This document shows, one piece after another, positions 26,981 through 37,290 of a stretch of 64,000 nt of DNA. Position numbers and translations under genes: made by a program. Numbering within the stretch: the first letter of the stretch is position 1; each line of letters starts with the position of its first letter. Under the pieces are notes generated by a model. The model worked only from the letters and a program-made list of their open reading frames with translations. It did not search any database and was not told the DNA's origin. The DNA is from Amycolatopsis sp. NBRC 101858 (GTDB lineage: Bacteria > Actinomycetota > Actinomycetes > Mycobacteriales > Pseudonocardiaceae): NCBI RefSeq assembly GCF_030269325.1, contig NZ_BSTD01000002.1, forward strand, positions 806,001 through 870,000, read 5' to 3'.

Positions 26981-29238
26981 CGCGCGTTCTCCTTGCTGGC
27001 TGCTTCCAGTGCGGCCCAGACCCGGATCGGGGTCGTGGGCATGTCCAGGTGCTTGACGCCGCGCCCGGCCAGCGCGTCCACCACGGCGTTGTGCACCGCG
27101 GGCGTCGAGCCGATCGTCGCCGCTTCGCCGATCCCCTTGACGCCCAGCAGGTTCCGGTCGGTCGGGGTGGCCATGTCGACCAGCTCGAAGTCCGGCAGCT
27201 CGGCGGCGGTGATGAACGAGTAGTCCGCCAGCGTCGCGGTCGTCGGGTTGCCGTCTTCGTCGTAGGTGACGACTTCCATGAGCGCCTGCGCCGCGCCCTG
27301 CCCGAGCCCGCCGTGGCGCTGGCCGCGGAAGGTGAGCGGGTTGACGATCGGGCCGGCGTCGTCGACGGCGACGATCCGGCGCAGCTCCACCTTGCCGGTC
27401 TCGGTGTCGACCTCGACGACGGCGAGGTGCGCGCCGAACGGGAACGTCGGCTTGCCACCGCCGAACCAGACGTCGGCGGTGAGCTTGCCCTCGGCGGCCG
27501 AGGCCACCTGCGCCCAGCTGAGCACCGAGCTCGACGGCGCGCCGCGGACCTGCCAGACGCCGCGCTCGGCGTCCAGCTCGAGGTCGTCGGCCGACGCCTC
27601 CAGCAGGTCGGCCGCCAGGTCGCGGGCCTGCGCGATCACCTCGTCGGCGGCCTGCCGGATCGCCGAGCCGCCCAGCTGCAGCGACCGGGAGCCGAACGTG
27701 CCGACCGCCTTCGGCACCTCGTCGGTGTCACCGTGGCGGACGGTGATCTTGTCCAGCGGCACGCCGAGCTGGTCGGACAGCAGCATCGCCAGCGACGTGC
27801 CGAGGCCCTGGCCGTGCGGGGAACTGCCGGTCCACGCGACGACCGAGCCGTCCGGGTGGACGTCGACGCGGCCGCTCTCGCCGCCGGAGTCACCACCGGT
27901 GATCTCGACGTACGCGGCGATCCCGAGGCCGAGCTCGATCGGGTCACCGGCGTCGCGCCGCCGTTTCTGCTCCGCGCGCAGTTCGGCGTAGCCGGCGGCT
28001 TCGAGCGCTTTGTCCAGGGCCGCCGCGTACTCGCCCGTGTCGTAGGACGCGCCCGTCGGCGTCGTGTACGGGAACTCCTCGGGCCGGATGAAGTTGACCC
28101 GGCGGACCTCGGCCGGGTCCACGCCGATCTCGCCGGCGAAGCGGTCCATCGCCCGCTCGAGCGCGGCCGTCGCCTCCGGGCGGCCCGCGCCGCGGTAGGC
28201 CGCGATCGGCGTCGTGTTCGTGACGACCGCGCGGCTGCGCGTCTCCACCTTCGGGAACCGGTACACGCCGACGGCCATCAGCTCGGTCAGCGTCGGCAGG
28301 AACAACGTCCGCGGGTACGCGCCGGCGTCCTGGATGACGTCGAGGCGGTACGCGAGGACGGTGCCGTCGCGCTTGCCGCCGACGGTCACGGTGTTCTGCT
28401 GCGCGCGGCCGTGCGTCATCGAGGTGAGGTTCTCGCTGCGCGACTCGACCCAGCGGACCGGACGGCCGATCTCCCGGGCGGCCCAGCCGAGGACGGTCGC
28501 CTCGGGGTCCGCACCGATCTTCGCGCCGAACCCGCCACCGACGTCCGGGGCGATGACGCGCACCTTCTCCTCGCCGACACCGAGGCTCATGGCCAGCTGC
28601 GTCCGGGCGATCTGGGCGTTCTGCGTGGAAAGCCAAACCGTCAGCCTGCCGTCCTCGCCCCACGCGCAGGACGCGCCCCGGACTTCCAGCGGCGCGGGCG
28701 CGACCCGCTGGTTGACGATGGTCGTCGTGACGACCACGTCGCAGTCCGCGAAGATCCCGTCGTCGAACTCCTGCGCACCGTTGACCTGCATGACGTTGCT
28801 GCCGGTCTCGGGGTACAGCAGCGTCTCGTCCGCCAGGGCCGCGTCGATGCTCGCGACGGCGCCGAGGGGGTCGTAGTCGATGTCGACCAGCTCGGCCGCG
28901 TCGGCCAGCTGGTAGCGCTCCTCGGTGAGGACGAGCGCGACGGGCTCGCCGACGTAGCGCACCACCTCACCGGCCAGCCACGGTTCCTTCACCGGCCCCG
29001 CGGCGTGCGGGTCGAGGCCGAGGTCGGCGGCGGTGAACACGCCGAGCACCCCCGGCGCCGCCTTCGCCTCGCTCACATCGATGCTTCCGATCCGCGCGTG
29101 CGCGACGGGACTGCGCACGAACACCGCATGCGCGGCGCCGGAAAGCGCTTCCTCCCGCAGATCGTCCACGTAGGTGCCGCCCGCGGTGATCAGGTTCCGA
29201 TCCTCCTGGCGGACCACCCGGGTCCCGACAATGCTCAT
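26977..29238 (-). CDS. CoxL-type molybdenum-binding subunit (form II, aerobic CO dehydrogenase/aldehyde oxidase family)
   Basis: A 753-residue xanthine-oxidase-family large subunit. It has Ald_Xan_dh_C at the N-terminus, then the Mo-cofactor region with [10 protein letters not shown], the active-site loop [10 protein letters not shown] (about residues 345-352) and the catalytic glutamate in GIGEAAT (about residue 704). The AYRGAGR loop marks form II; form I CO dehydrogenases carry AYRCSFR with the Cu-binding cysteine. The substrate is therefore probably an aldehyde or N-heterocycle rather than CO. The gene leads the L-S-M operon. No CoxD/E/F-type maturation genes are visible in the window. 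Confidence 0.9.
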   Translation of the reverse strand: MSIVGTRVVRQEDRNLITAGGTYVDDLREEALSGAAHAVFVRSPVAHARIGSIDVSEAKAAPGVLGVFTAADLGLDPHAAGPVKEPWLAGEVVRYVGEPVALVLTEERYQLADAAELVDIDYDPLGAVASIDAALADETLLYPETGSNVMQVNGAQEFDDGIFADCDVVVTTTIVNQRVAPAPLEVRGASCAWGEDGRLTVWLSTQNAQIARTQLAMSLGVGEEKVRVIAPDVGGGFGAKIGADPEATVLGWAAREIGRPVRWVESRSENLTSMTHGRAQQNTVTVGGKRDGTVLAYRLDVIQDAGAYPRTLFLPTLTELMAVGVYRFPKVETRSRAVVTNTTPIAAYRGAGRPEATAALERAMDRFAGEIGVDPAEVRRVNFIRPEEFPYTTPTGASYDTGEYAAALDKALEAAGYAELRAEQKRRRDAGDPIELGLGIAAYVEITGGDSGGESGRVDVHPDGSVVAWTGSSPHGQGLGTSLAMLLSDQLGVPLDKITVRHGDTDEVPKAVGTFGSRSLQLGGSAIRQAADEVIAQARDLAADLLEASADDLELDAERGVWQVRGAPSSSVLSWAQVASAAEGKLTADVWFGGGKPTFPFGAHLAVVEVDTETGKVELRRIVAVDDAGPIVNPLTFRGQRHGGLGQGAAQALMEVVTYDEDGNPTTATLADYSFITAAELPDFELVDMATPTDRNLLGVKGIGEAATIGSTPAVHNAVVDALAGRGVKHLDMPTTPIRVWAALEAASKENAR

Positions 29239-29281
29239 CTGGTCTCCTGCTCGCCGATACCCCGCCGATCATGCCCTGTTT

Positions 29282-30034
29282 TCAGGAGAACGCCAGTACC
29301 ACGGCGAGTCCGAGGCCGGCGATGCCGATCCCGATGCGCAACGGCGTGGCGGGCAGGTGGCGCACGAGCGTCGAGCCCAGCCAGGCGCCGCCGAGGGAAC
29401 CGAGGCAGACGGCGAGAGCGGCCACCCAGACGACCTTGCCGGTGACGGCGAAGACGATCGCGGCGAGCAGGTTCGCCGAGCCGGTGACCAGGTTCTTCGC
29501 GGCGTTCGTCCGGGCGAGCGGCTGGGTCCAGACGGACACGAGCAACGCGAGCATGAGCACGCCCGCGGCCGCGCCGAAGTAGCCGCCGTAGATGCCGATG
29601 AGGAAGGCGGCGACGCCGGTGGCCGGGCGCAGGCCGTGGTGCTCGGCGCCTTCGGCCAGCCGGCGCAGCCGCGGCCCGGCCATGAGGACGACCGAGGCGC
29701 CGCCGATCAGCCACGGGACGATCGCGGTGAAGGCGCCGGACGGGGTCAGCAGCAGGACCAGCCCGCCGCACGCGCCACCGACGGTGGTGATGACGCAGAG
29801 CGGGATCAGTTTCCGTCGTTGGCCGGCGAGCTCCGGCCGCGCGCCCGCGGCGCCACCGGCGGTGGTGCCGAGCATGGCGACGGTGTTGGTGATGTTGGCG
29901 GTGACCGGCGGGAGTCCCGCGGCGAGCAGGGCCGGGTAGGAGACGAGCGAGGCCAGCCCGGCGATGGACCCGGTCAGGCCGGCCCCGACCCCGGCCAGGA
30001 CGAGCAGGAGGAAGACGCCGGGGTCCGTGATCAC
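29282..30034 (-). CDS. TauE/SafE family membrane permease
   Basis: A 250-residue protein with about seven or eight hydrophobic helices. The family's repeated motifs are visible: GAGLTGSIAGLASLVSYPALLAAG and VTANITNTVAMLG in the first half, and LIGIYGGYFGAAAGVLMLALL in the second. Members export or import sulfite, sulfoacetate or other organosulfur anions. It lies 43 bp upstream of coxL on the same strand and could be co-transcribed with the molybdenum hydroxylase genes. A functional link is inference. Confidence 0.82.
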   Translation of the reverse strand: MITDPGVFLLLVLAGVGAGLTGSIAGLASLVSYPALLAAGLPPVTANITNTVAMLGTTAGGAAGARPELAGQRRKLIPLCVITTVGGACGGLVLLLTPSGAFTAIVPWLIGGASVVLMAGPRLRRLAEGAEHHGLRPATGVAAFLIGIYGGYFGAAAGVLMLALLVSVWTQPLARTNAAKNLVTGSANLLAAIVFAVTGKVVWVAALAVCLGSLGGAWLGSTLVRHLPATPLRIGIGIAGLGLAVVLAFS

Positions 30035-30097
30035 GTTGTCATCTCAACACGCCGAGTGCCGCGGGCCGCGGTGAGATTGCTCCCACCGGCGCCGGCG

Positions 30098-30113
30098 GTA
30101 TAGGCCGTTATAC
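30098..30113. promoter_or_regulatory. candidate operator GTATA-N6-TATAC
   Basis: An inverted repeat with perfect 5-bp arms in the 194-bp gap between the divergent TauE/SafE and discoidin-protein genes. The A+T-rich arms stand out from the surroundings and could also overlap a -10 element. The binding protein is unknown. Confidence 0.35.
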
Positions 30114-30228
30114 GAATTACCCCGGCCTTGTCCGAAACCGGACGGGATCCGGCGCCGGGCTTGCCCCACCACCGCGGGCCGTCACAGAATCCGCGCTGAC
30201 AAGGTTGTCATCGAGCGGAGACCGGACC

Positions 30229-33200
30229 ATGGGTGAGTTGAACCGGCGGAAGGCCCTCGTGGGCGCGGGCGGCGTCGCGGCCCTCCTGGCTTCCGGACTG
30301 CTGCCGGGCGTCGCAGCGGCAGCGGTGCACGAGAACGCGGTGGGCCCGAAGCCCCAGGGTCCGCCGGATCCCGTGGCCGCCACCTACCTGCGGGTCCTGC
30401 TCCGGCACACCCGCTGGGCCGAGCAGCAGTTCGACGCCGCGGCCGGGATCTACCCCGCGAAGGACTTCACCTTCGCCGTCGTCCTCGGCAACGCGCTCCT
30501 GCTCACCCGCCCCGGCTACGACGAAACCGCGGCCGGCGTCAGCCAAGCGACGCTCAAGGCCCACACCCTCGCCACCATCGAGCACTTCGCCGCGTCGAAC
30601 CTGCTCACCGGCGGCACCGAGTGGGGCCGGAAGCTGTTCTTCGACACCACCTTCCAGTCGTACTTCCTGCTCGCCGCCCGTCTCCTGTGGACGGACCTCG
30701 ACGACGCCACGAAGCAGAACATCGAACGCATCACGACGGAACAAGCCGCCTACACCACCGCTCTCGGCGACAAGGACGACCCGACGTCCGGCGGCTGGAC
30801 GCCGAACGGCCGGAAAGGCGGCTTCGTCGGCGACACCAAGCTCGAAGAGATGGGCGTCTACGCCCAGTCGCTCGCCCCGGCGCTCGCGTGGGCGCCGAAC
30901 GACACCCGAGCCCAGGCCTGGCGCGACGCCTTCGGCACCTGGAGCCGCAACGAAGGCGGGCTGCCGGCCGCCGACCTGGCGAACCCGCGGCTCGTCGACG
31001 GCGTCCCGGTCAGCGCCAACACCGCCACCAACCTCTACGACACCTTCCTCGTCGAGAACCACGGCTCGTTCGGCCCGCACTACCAGGAAGAACTGTGGCG
31101 CACCTCCGGCCGCAACGCGATGCACTTCCTCGCGGCCGGCACGCCGCTGCCCGAAGTCCTCACCGCCCAGCCGAACGGCGAGCTCCTCTGGCGCACCATG
31201 CTGCTGATGACCAGCGACGCCGGCGAGCCGCTGATGCCGATGGTCGCCGACCGCGAGCACCTCTACGGCCGCGACGTCATCCCGCTCGCCTTCCGCGCCC
31301 AGGTGCTCGGCGACCGCCACGCCGCCCGCGCCGAAGCCGACCTCGCCGCGCGGCTCGAGCCGTACCAGGCCTACGCGCCGGCCGACCGGATCACGAAGTT
31401 CTCCGGCGAACCGAAGTACGAGCCGGAAGCGCGCGCCGAACTCGCCATCAGCTACCTGCTCCACGAGTGGCGCACGAGCCACGGCGGCCCGGTCACCCCC
31501 GCGAGCACGACGGAGTTCGACGCCCACGCCGCCGGGGTCGCCGACTTCGGGGCCGCACCCGGCCTGCTGGCCCACCGCTCCCCCGCGGCGTGGGCCGCGA
31601 CGGTGACCAAGCCGGGCTTCGTCAAGTTCGCCTGGCAGCCGCACCACGACGACTGGCTGTTCGTGCTCGGCGGCGCCAACCCGATGCTGCTGCCCGCGAC
31701 CAACGTCGTCGTCAAGGAACGGCACGCGACGACCTACGAGAAGGTCCGCGACGGCTTCGACGGCACGGTCGGTGTCCTGCGCTTCGACGCCGGGTACGCC
31801 GCCCTCGCCACCCTCCCGACCGGTGCCGCGGTCTACGCGAGCACCGGCGTCGCCGAGAGCGAAGGCGTCCTGAACGTCTACAACCTCACCATGCCCGGTG
31901 TGCCCGGCCTCGACGGCGACCGCACCTACACCGCCGCCGAAGGCAAGGTGACGCTCGAGGCGCAGGCCGCACCCACCGGCGCCCGGACCGACGACCTGAC
32001 GTTCGCCCCGGTCACCGCCCGGCACGTCCGGATGCTCGGCGTCCAGCCGGATCCGACGTACGGCTATTCGCTCTGGGCCCTGGAAGTCCGCGACGGCGAC
32101 GGCCCGGACCTGGCGCGACCCGGAACCGCAACGGCGTCCTCGGCAAGCGCGGGCAAGGAGGCCAAGTACGCCAACGACGGCGACCCGGCCACCCGCTGGG
32201 CAGTGTCCACATCGGACCGCCCACGCGCCGACAGCTGGCTCGCGATCAACCTCGGCACGCCGCAGACCATCGACCGCGTCCGGCTGAGCTGGGAGGCGGC
32301 GGCCGGGCGCAAGTACCGCATCGAGACCTCGCCCGACGGCGCGACCTGGACGGCCGTGGCGACCTACCCGGTGCCCGCGCTGCGCAGCACGAAGGGCTGG
32401 CTGGACGTCGACGGCCGGGCCGGGATCGTCGTCGACGGCCCGAACCCGGTGACGGTCACCGGCGACCGCGTCACGCTCTCCGACGGCCCCGCCGCTCCCC
32501 TGCTCGCCGAGCTGTATCCCGGCTCGTCGAACGCCTCGAAACTGGCCGCCCGCACCCGCGCCACCACCGGCACACCGGCGGTCCGCGCGACCGTCACCGA
32601 CGGTTTCCTCGTGCTGCTCAACCTTTCCGGCGCCGCGGCGAGCGGCACGGCCACCCTTCCCCAGGACGGCGGCACGTACCGGCTGTACCGCGGCGAGCAG
32701 ACCGTCACGAGGACCGGCACCGAACTCTCCTACGCGCTGGGCGCGGCGGAAGGCCGCGTCGAACCCCCGCGGTTCACGGTGCGGGGACCGGCCGGGCTGA
32801 AGGCGGTCGTGCGCGACGCGAGCCGGGTCGACATCACCATGCCGTCCGGGTTCCTCCCGGTCCTCGTCACCGTGACGCCGGACGGCGGCCGGCCGCGGCC
32901 GGTGGTGCTGCCGCCGCGCCGGACCGTGCCGGTCGTGTTCGGCGACGTCCGCCCGTACCCCCTGGCCGACGTCGCGCTCGGCCGGACCACGTTCCCGGCG
33001 GCGCCGCTGCCGCCCGGGATGTCGAGCCCCGCGGCGGCCGTCGACGACGACCCGGCGACGGCGTGGCGACCCGGCCCGGACGGCCGGATGGTCGTGGATC
33101 TCGGGGCGGTGACGGCGGTTTCCGCGGTCGAGCTGGCCTGGACACCCGGCCACCGTCCCCCGGCGACCGTCGAGACCAGCACCGACGGCGTCACCTACCG

Positions 33201-33294
33201 GACGGCGGGCAGCGGGCCGGCCCGGTACGTGGCGGTCCGGACGGGCTGGCGGTCCGGCGACGCGAGCCTCGCCCGGATTTCTGTCCGGACTTGA
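30229..33294 (+). CDS. Tat-secreted large protein with helical toroid-like domain and two discoidin/CBM32-like regions
   Basis: The protein of about 1021 residues begins at ATG 30229 (MGELNRRKALVGAGG) with GGAG upstream and a Tat signal (NRRKALVGAGGVAALLASGLLPG). Residues about 45-420 are alpha-helical, resembling the toroid of polysaccharide lyases or DUF2264-type proteins, and are followed by a beta-sandwich region. F5/8-type C-like segments lie at about 600-720 (RPGTATASSASAGKEAKYANDGDPATRWAVS, WLAINLGTPQTIDRVRLSWE) and at the C-terminus (AAAVDDDPATAWRPGPDGRMVVDLGAVTAVS). It is probably a polysaccharide-active enzyme or binding protein. No catalytic residues could be assigned. It precedes the LacI regulator of the glucanase region. 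Confidence 0.72.
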   Translation: MGELNRRKALVGAGGVAALLASGLLPGVAAAAVHENAVGPKPQGPPDPVAATYLRVLLRHTRWAEQQFDAAAGIYPAKDFTFAVVLGNALLLTRPGYDETAAGVSQATLKAHTLATIEHFAASNLLTGGTEWGRKLFFDTTFQSYFLLAARLLWTDLDDATKQNIERITTEQAAYTTALGDKDDPTSGGWTPNGRKGGFVGDTKLEEMGVYAQSLAPALAWAPNDTRAQAWRDAFGTWSRNEGGLPAADLANPRLVDGVPVSANTATNLYDTFLVENHGSFGPHYQEELWRTSGRNAMHFLAAGTPLPEVLTAQPNGELLWRTMLLMTSDAGEPLMPMVADREHLYGRDVIPLAFRAQVLGDRHAARAEADLAARLEPYQAYAPADRITKFSGEPKYEPEARAELAISYLLHEWRTSHGGPVTPASTTEFDAHAAGVADFGAAPGLLAHRSPAAWAATVTKPGFVKFAWQPHHDDWLFVLGGANPMLLPATNVVVKERHATTYEKVRDGFDGTVGVLRFDAGYAALATLPTGAAVYASTGVAESEGVLNVYNLTMPGVPGLDGDRTYTAAEGKVTLEAQAAPTGARTDDLTFAPVTARHVRMLGVQPDPTYGYSLWALEVRDGDGPDLARPGTATASSASAGKEAKYANDGDPATRWAVSTSDRPRADSWLAINLGTPQTIDRVRLSWEAAAGRKYRIETSPDGATWTAVATYPVPALRSTKGWLDVDGRAGIVVDGPNPVTVTGDRVTLSDGPAAPLLAELYPGSSNASKLAARTRATTGTPAVRATVTDGFLVLLNLSGAAASGTATLPQDGGTYRLYRGEQTVTRTGTELSYALGAAEGRVEPPRFTVRGPAGLKAVVRDASRVDITMPSGFLPVLVTVTPDGGRPRPVVLPPRRTVPVVFGDVRPYPLADVALGRTTFPAAPLPPGMSSPAAAVDDDPATAWRPGPDGRMVVDLGAVTAVSAVELAWTPGHRPPATVETSTDGVTYRTAGSGPARYVAVRTGWRSGDASLARISVRT

Positions 33295-33370
33295 TCGATC
33301 TCGCACCACTCGCGGCGGGCCCCGGGGCGAGTACCTTGGCACCACAAGGGCTCGGCTCCCGGGAGGACGG

Positions 33371-34417
33371 ATGCGCGTCACGATCGCCGAGGTCGCCCGC
33401 CGCGCGCGGGTGAGCAAGACGACCGTGTCCAGGGTGCTCAACAACAAGGCCGATGTGGACGCGGCGACCGCGATCCGGGTGCGCGAGGTGATCGCGGCGA
33501 CCGGGTACATCCCGAGCGCCGGCGCCGTCGGGCTGGCCCGCGGCGTGACCCGCACGGTCGGGATGCTGGTGCCCGGGCTGACCTGGCCGTGGATGGGCGA
33601 GGTGCTGCAGGGCGTCGCCGACGTCGTGGAGGCCAAGGGCTACGGCCTGCTGCTGTCCACGGCCAACCGCGGCGCGGATTCCCTGGAGGAATTCTCCCGG
33701 CAGGTTTCGGCGAAGGCGTTCGACGGGCTGCTGCTCGTCGAGCCGCCGGACGCCGTGCGGCACCTGCGCGTGCTGCACGACTCCGGGCTGCCGGTGGTGG
33801 TGATCGACGACCGCGGCCGCCGTCCCGCGTTCCCGTCGGTGGGCACGGACAACCGGCAGGGCGGCGCGGACGCGGCCCGCCACCTGCTCGAGACCGGCCG
33901 CACCCGGTTCGCGACCGTGACGGGCCCGCGCGACTTCGGCTGCACGAGCGACCGGCTCAACGGCTTCCGCGACGTGATCCGTGACGCCGGGCTCGTCCTG
34001 GACCCGAATCTGGTCATCGAAGGCGATTTCACGAGTGAAAGCGGCGAGGCGGCGATCCTCCAGCTCCTCGCCACCGGCCCGCCGTTCGACGCCGTCTTCG
34101 CCCACAACGACCTCACCGCGGCCGGGGTGCTGGCCGGGCTGCGGAAGTTCGGGCGGGCGGTGCCGGGGGACGTCGCCGTCGTCGGGTTCGACGACATCCC
34201 CCTGGCCGCGCACACCCAGCCGCCGCTGACGACGATCCGCCAGCCCCTGCGGCAGATGGGCGAGACGGCGGCGCGGCAGCTGCTCGCCCGGCTGGGTGGC
34301 GCACCCCAGCCGGACGAGCCGCTGATCGTCCCGACCTCCCTGGTGATCCGGGAGTCGACTCAGGAGACGGTCAGCGCCGCCGAGAGCGGGACGTTGCGCG
34401 AGGAGTCACCGAGGTAG
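33371..34417 (+). CDS. LacI-family transcriptional regulator
   Basis: A 348-residue LacI/GalR protein. The N-terminal helix-turn-helix and hinge are clear (VTIAEVARRARVSKTTVSRVLNNKADVDAATAIRVREVI, GYIPSAGAVGLARG), followed by the periplasmic-binding-protein-like effector domain (TVGMLVPGLTWPWMGEVLQGVADVV, VAVVGFDDIPLAAHTQPPLTTIRQP). GGGAGGA precedes the ATG at 33371. It most likely represses the neighbouring secreted glucanase genes and responds to a small sugar. Its 3' end overlaps that of the convergent GH3 gene by 58 bp, an unusually long coding overlap. Confidence 0.92.
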   Translation: MRVTIAEVARRARVSKTTVSRVLNNKADVDAATAIRVREVIAATGYIPSAGAVGLARGVTRTVGMLVPGLTWPWMGEVLQGVADVVEAKGYGLLLSTANRGADSLEEFSRQVSAKAFDGLLLVEPPDAVRHLRVLHDSGLPVVVIDDRGRRPAFPSVGTDNRQGGADAARHLLETGRTRFATVTGPRDFGCTSDRLNGFRDVIRDAGLVLDPNLVIEGDFTSESGEAAILQLLATGPPFDAVFAHNDLTAAGVLAGLRKFGRAVPGDVAVVGFDDIPLAAHTQPPLTTIRQPLRQMGETAARQLLARLGGAPQPDEPLIVPTSLVIRESTQETVSAAESGTLREESPR

Positions 34418-37290
34418 ACGCGGTACTGGCCCGCGTTCGCCGTCCACGAGCCGGTCCAGTGCGCGAGGTCCCGCGGGGTGAGCGGGAACGACACGACCTG
34501 GCTCTGCCCGGGGTTGAGCTGGACCTTCTTGAATCCCTTCAGTTGTTTGGGCGGTTCGCCGTTGCCCGAGGGCTGACCGACGTACAGCTGGACGACGTCG
34601 GCGCCCGCGCGGGTGCCGGTGTTGGTGACCGTCGCCGTCACGGTCGCCGTGCCGTTGGTCCCCTGCGGTGTCACGACCAGGTTCGAGAACCCGAACGTCG
34701 TGTAAGACAGGCCGTAGCCGAACGGGAACAGCGGCTCGATGTTGCGGCTGTCGTACCACCGGTATCCGACGTTGAGACCTTCCGAGTACTCGATCCGGTC
34801 GTTCGCGCCGGGGAACTGCTGGACGTTCGCCGTGGGCAGGTCGGCGATCTGCTTCGGGAAGCTGATCGGCAGCTTGCCCGACGGGTTGACGTCGCCGTAG
34901 AGCAGCGACGCGATCGCGTTGCCGTTCTCCTGGCCCGGGTACCAGCCCTCGATGACCGCCGCGGCCTTCGCCAGCCACGGCATCGTCACCGCCGACCCCG
35001 TGTTCAGGACGACGATCGTGCGCGGGTTCGCCGAGGCGACCGCGTCGATCAGGTCGTTCTGCTGGTTCTGCAGGTCGATCGTGTCGAGGTCCTGGGTCTC
35101 GGACTCGCCGTAGCTGCCGAAGACGACCGCGACGTCGGCCGCCTTCGCCGCCGCCACCGCCGCCGGGATGTTCGGCGTCTGCACGTGCTCGCCCGCGCCG
35201 TCCACATAGGACACCGTGACGCCGGACCCGGCCCGCGCCTTGATCCCGTTGATCGGGTTCACCGACGCCGGCGACGGGTTGACCTTGGCGCTGCCGCCAC
35301 CGATGTTCTGCGGGTCGATCCCGTCGCCGCCGGACAGGGCGATCGACTTCGTCGACGCCGTCAGCGGCAGGACGCCGGTGTTCTTCAGCAGCACCGACCC
35401 GGCCGCCGCGACGTCCCGGGCGGTCGTCACGTTCGCCGCGTTCGTCACGACCGACTGGGGTGTCCCCCGCCGGGCCCGGTCGAACACGCCGAACTTGAAC
35501 ATCTGCGTCAGCACTCGCCGGACCATGTCGTCGACCCGGGCCTGCGTGACCTCGCCGCGCGAGACGGCGTCGAGCAAGCCCTGGCCGAAGAACGCGCCGC
35601 CGGGCATCTCCATGTCCATCCCGCCGTTGGCCAACTGCCGCGCGCCGCCGGTCGCCGAGCCCCAGTCGGAGCCGACGAACCCGCCCCAGTTCGCGTCCTG
35701 CTTGAACGCGGTCGTCAGCACCCCGCTGCTCTGGCAGGCCGGGACGCCGTTGATCTGGTTGTAGGCGCACATCATCGACGCGACCTGGCCCTGGCTCGCG
35801 ACCTGCTGGAACGCCGGCAGGTACAGCTCGTGCAGGGTCCGGTCGTCGATGATGACGTTGTCCGACGGCGTCCCGCGCGACGCCCCGGCCTCGACGTTGT
35901 AGGCCGCCGCGTGCTTGGCCTGCGCCATCACGCCCTGGCTCTGGATGCCCTGGATCGTCGCGGTCCCGGCCGCCCCGGCGAGGTAGGGGTCCTCGGCGTA
36001 GGTCTCGAAGTTGCGGCCCCACCGGGGGTCGCGGACCAGGTTGATCGTCGGGCCGAGCGCGATGTCGACGCCCTTCCCGGCGAACTCGGCACCCATCGCG
36101 GAGCCGTACCGGTTCATGAGGCCGGTGTCCCAGGTCGCCGCCGCCGACACCGGCGCCGGGAACTGGGTGACGCCGTCGAGGCCGTCACCGACCCCGGCCG
36201 GGCCGTCCTGCAGGCCGAGCGCCGGGATGCACAGCTCCGGCACGGCATCGGTGTTGCCGATGTACGGCCCGGTCGCGCCGTTGCCGTGCAGCACCTTGAT
36301 CTTCTGCTGCGCGGTCATCGCCGCCATGAGCTGGGTGACGCGGTCCGCGACCGGCGCGGTCGACCCCACCCACGGGCAGCCACCCGGGTTGGTCGGCGTG
36401 GTCGTCGGCGGTGCGCTGTCGCTCGTGTGCACCGCGAACTCCCACAGCGAGATGCCCCACTGGGTGGCCCGTGCGGTGGCGTTGAGCCGGACGTACCTCG
36501 CCGTGCCGCTCACCGCGGGGTGCTCGGTGCCGCCCGCGCCGGCCACTGTCGCCGCCGTCGTCCACGACGAGCCGTTGGTGGACAGCTGGATCGTGTACGC
36601 GCTCGCGTACGCGGCCTCCCACGTCAGGTCGACGCCGCAGACCGGGCGTGAGCTGCCGAGGTCGACCTGGATCCACTGCGGGTCCGCGGCCAGGCTGGAC
36701 CAGCGCGTCCCGGCGTCACCGTCGAAGGCCGCGCTGACCGGGAAGGCGTCAGACTGCACGCTGGACGCCGTCGCCGGTTGCCGCAGCGCTGCGTTCGCGC
36801 TGCCGCACGCCTGGGCCGAGCCGTCGCCGAACACCTGGAACTCCCACAGCGACACGCCCCACTGGGTCGCGCGCTGAGTGGTGGTCAGCCGGACGTACCG
36901 GCCGCTGCCCGACACCGGCAGCGTCTGGGTGCCACCGGTGCCCGTCGTCGTCGAGTACACAGTGGACCACTGGCTGCCGTCGGCCGACGCCTGGATCGTG
37001 AACGCCTTCGCGTAGGCAGCTTCCCACTGAAGCACGACCTGGTTGAGGGTGTGCAAGCCACCGAGGTCGACCTGCAGCGTCTGCGGGTCCGCCGCCAGGC
37101 TCGACCAGCGGGTGCCGGGGTCGCCGTCCACCGCGGCACTGGCCGGGAAAGCGGCGTTTTCGGTGGAGGACGCGGTCACCGGGTGCCCCTGCGAGAGCAA
37201 GGTGGGTGCCGCCTGGGCCGTGAACAGTGGTGCGGTCAGCAGCCCGGCCGCGACCACCGCGCCCGTGACGAGCGCGAGCCGTCGCCTCAT
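34360..37290 (-). CDS. secreted GH3 beta-glucosidase with two N-terminal CBM32 modules
   Basis: The protein of about 976 residues has a signal peptide (MRRRLALVTGAVVAAGLLTAPL, A-Q-A-A cleavage near 28), CBM32/F5-8C modules at about 30-170 and 175-320 (both with GDxGTRWSSLAADPQ and WEAAYA), a short linker, and the two GH3 domains. The nucleophile is D542 in GFVGSDWGSATGG. A fibronectin III-like domain ends the protein (ADVVQLYVGQPSG). It should hydrolyse beta-glucosidic oligosaccharides released by the GH16 enzyme. The start overlaps the GH16 stop in an ATGA quartet. A frame open further upstream reads into the GH16 gene and is not a real N-terminus. Confidence 0.92.
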   Translation of the reverse strand: MRRRLALVTGAVVAAGLLTAPLFTAQAAPTLLSQGHPVTASSTENAAFPASAAVDGDPGTRWSSLAADPQTLQVDLGGLHTLNQVVLQWEAAYAKAFTIQASADGSQWSTVYSTTTGTGGTQTLPVSGSGRYVRLTTTQRATQWGVSLWEFQVFGDGSAQACGSANAALRQPATASSVQSDAFPVSAAFDGDAGTRWSSLAADPQWIQVDLGSSRPVCGVDLTWEAAYASAYTIQLSTNGSSWTTAATVAGAGGTEHPAVSGTARYVRLNATARATQWGISLWEFAVHTSDSAPPTTTPTNPGGCPWVGSTAPVADRVTQLMAAMTAQQKIKVLHGNGATGPYIGNTDAVPELCIPALGLQDGPAGVGDGLDGVTQFPAPVSAAATWDTGLMNRYGSAMGAEFAGKGVDIALGPTINLVRDPRWGRNFETYAEDPYLAGAAGTATIQGIQSQGVMAQAKHAAAYNVEAGASRGTPSDNVIIDDRTLHELYLPAFQQVASQGQVASMMCAYNQINGVPACQSSGVLTTAFKQDANWGGFVGSDWGSATGGARQLANGGMDMEMPGGAFFGQGLLDAVSRGEVTQARVDDMVRRVLTQMFKFGVFDRARRGTPQSVVTNAANVTTARDVAAAGSVLLKNTGVLPLTASTKSIALSGGDGIDPQNIGGGSAKVNPSPASVNPINGIKARAGSGVTVSYVDGAGEHVQTPNIPAAVAAAKAADVAVVFGSYGESETQDLDTIDLQNQQNDLIDAVASANPRTIVVLNTGSAVTMPWLAKAAAVIEGWYPGQENGNAIASLLYGDVNPSGKLPISFPKQIADLPTANVQQFPGANDRIEYSEGLNVGYRWYDSRNIEPLFPFGYGLSYTTFGFSNLVVTPQGTNGTATVTATVTNTGTRAGADVVQLYVGQPSGNGEPPKQLKGFKKVQLNPGQSQVVSFPLTPRDLAHWTGSWTANAGQYRVYLGDSSRNVPLSAALTVS

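Noticed and set aside
30208..33636. A 1142-codon minus-strand frame opposite the discoidin-type secreted protein
   Set aside because: Low-complexity Arg/Val/Gly translation, no motif, and fully complementary to a recognisable secreted protein.
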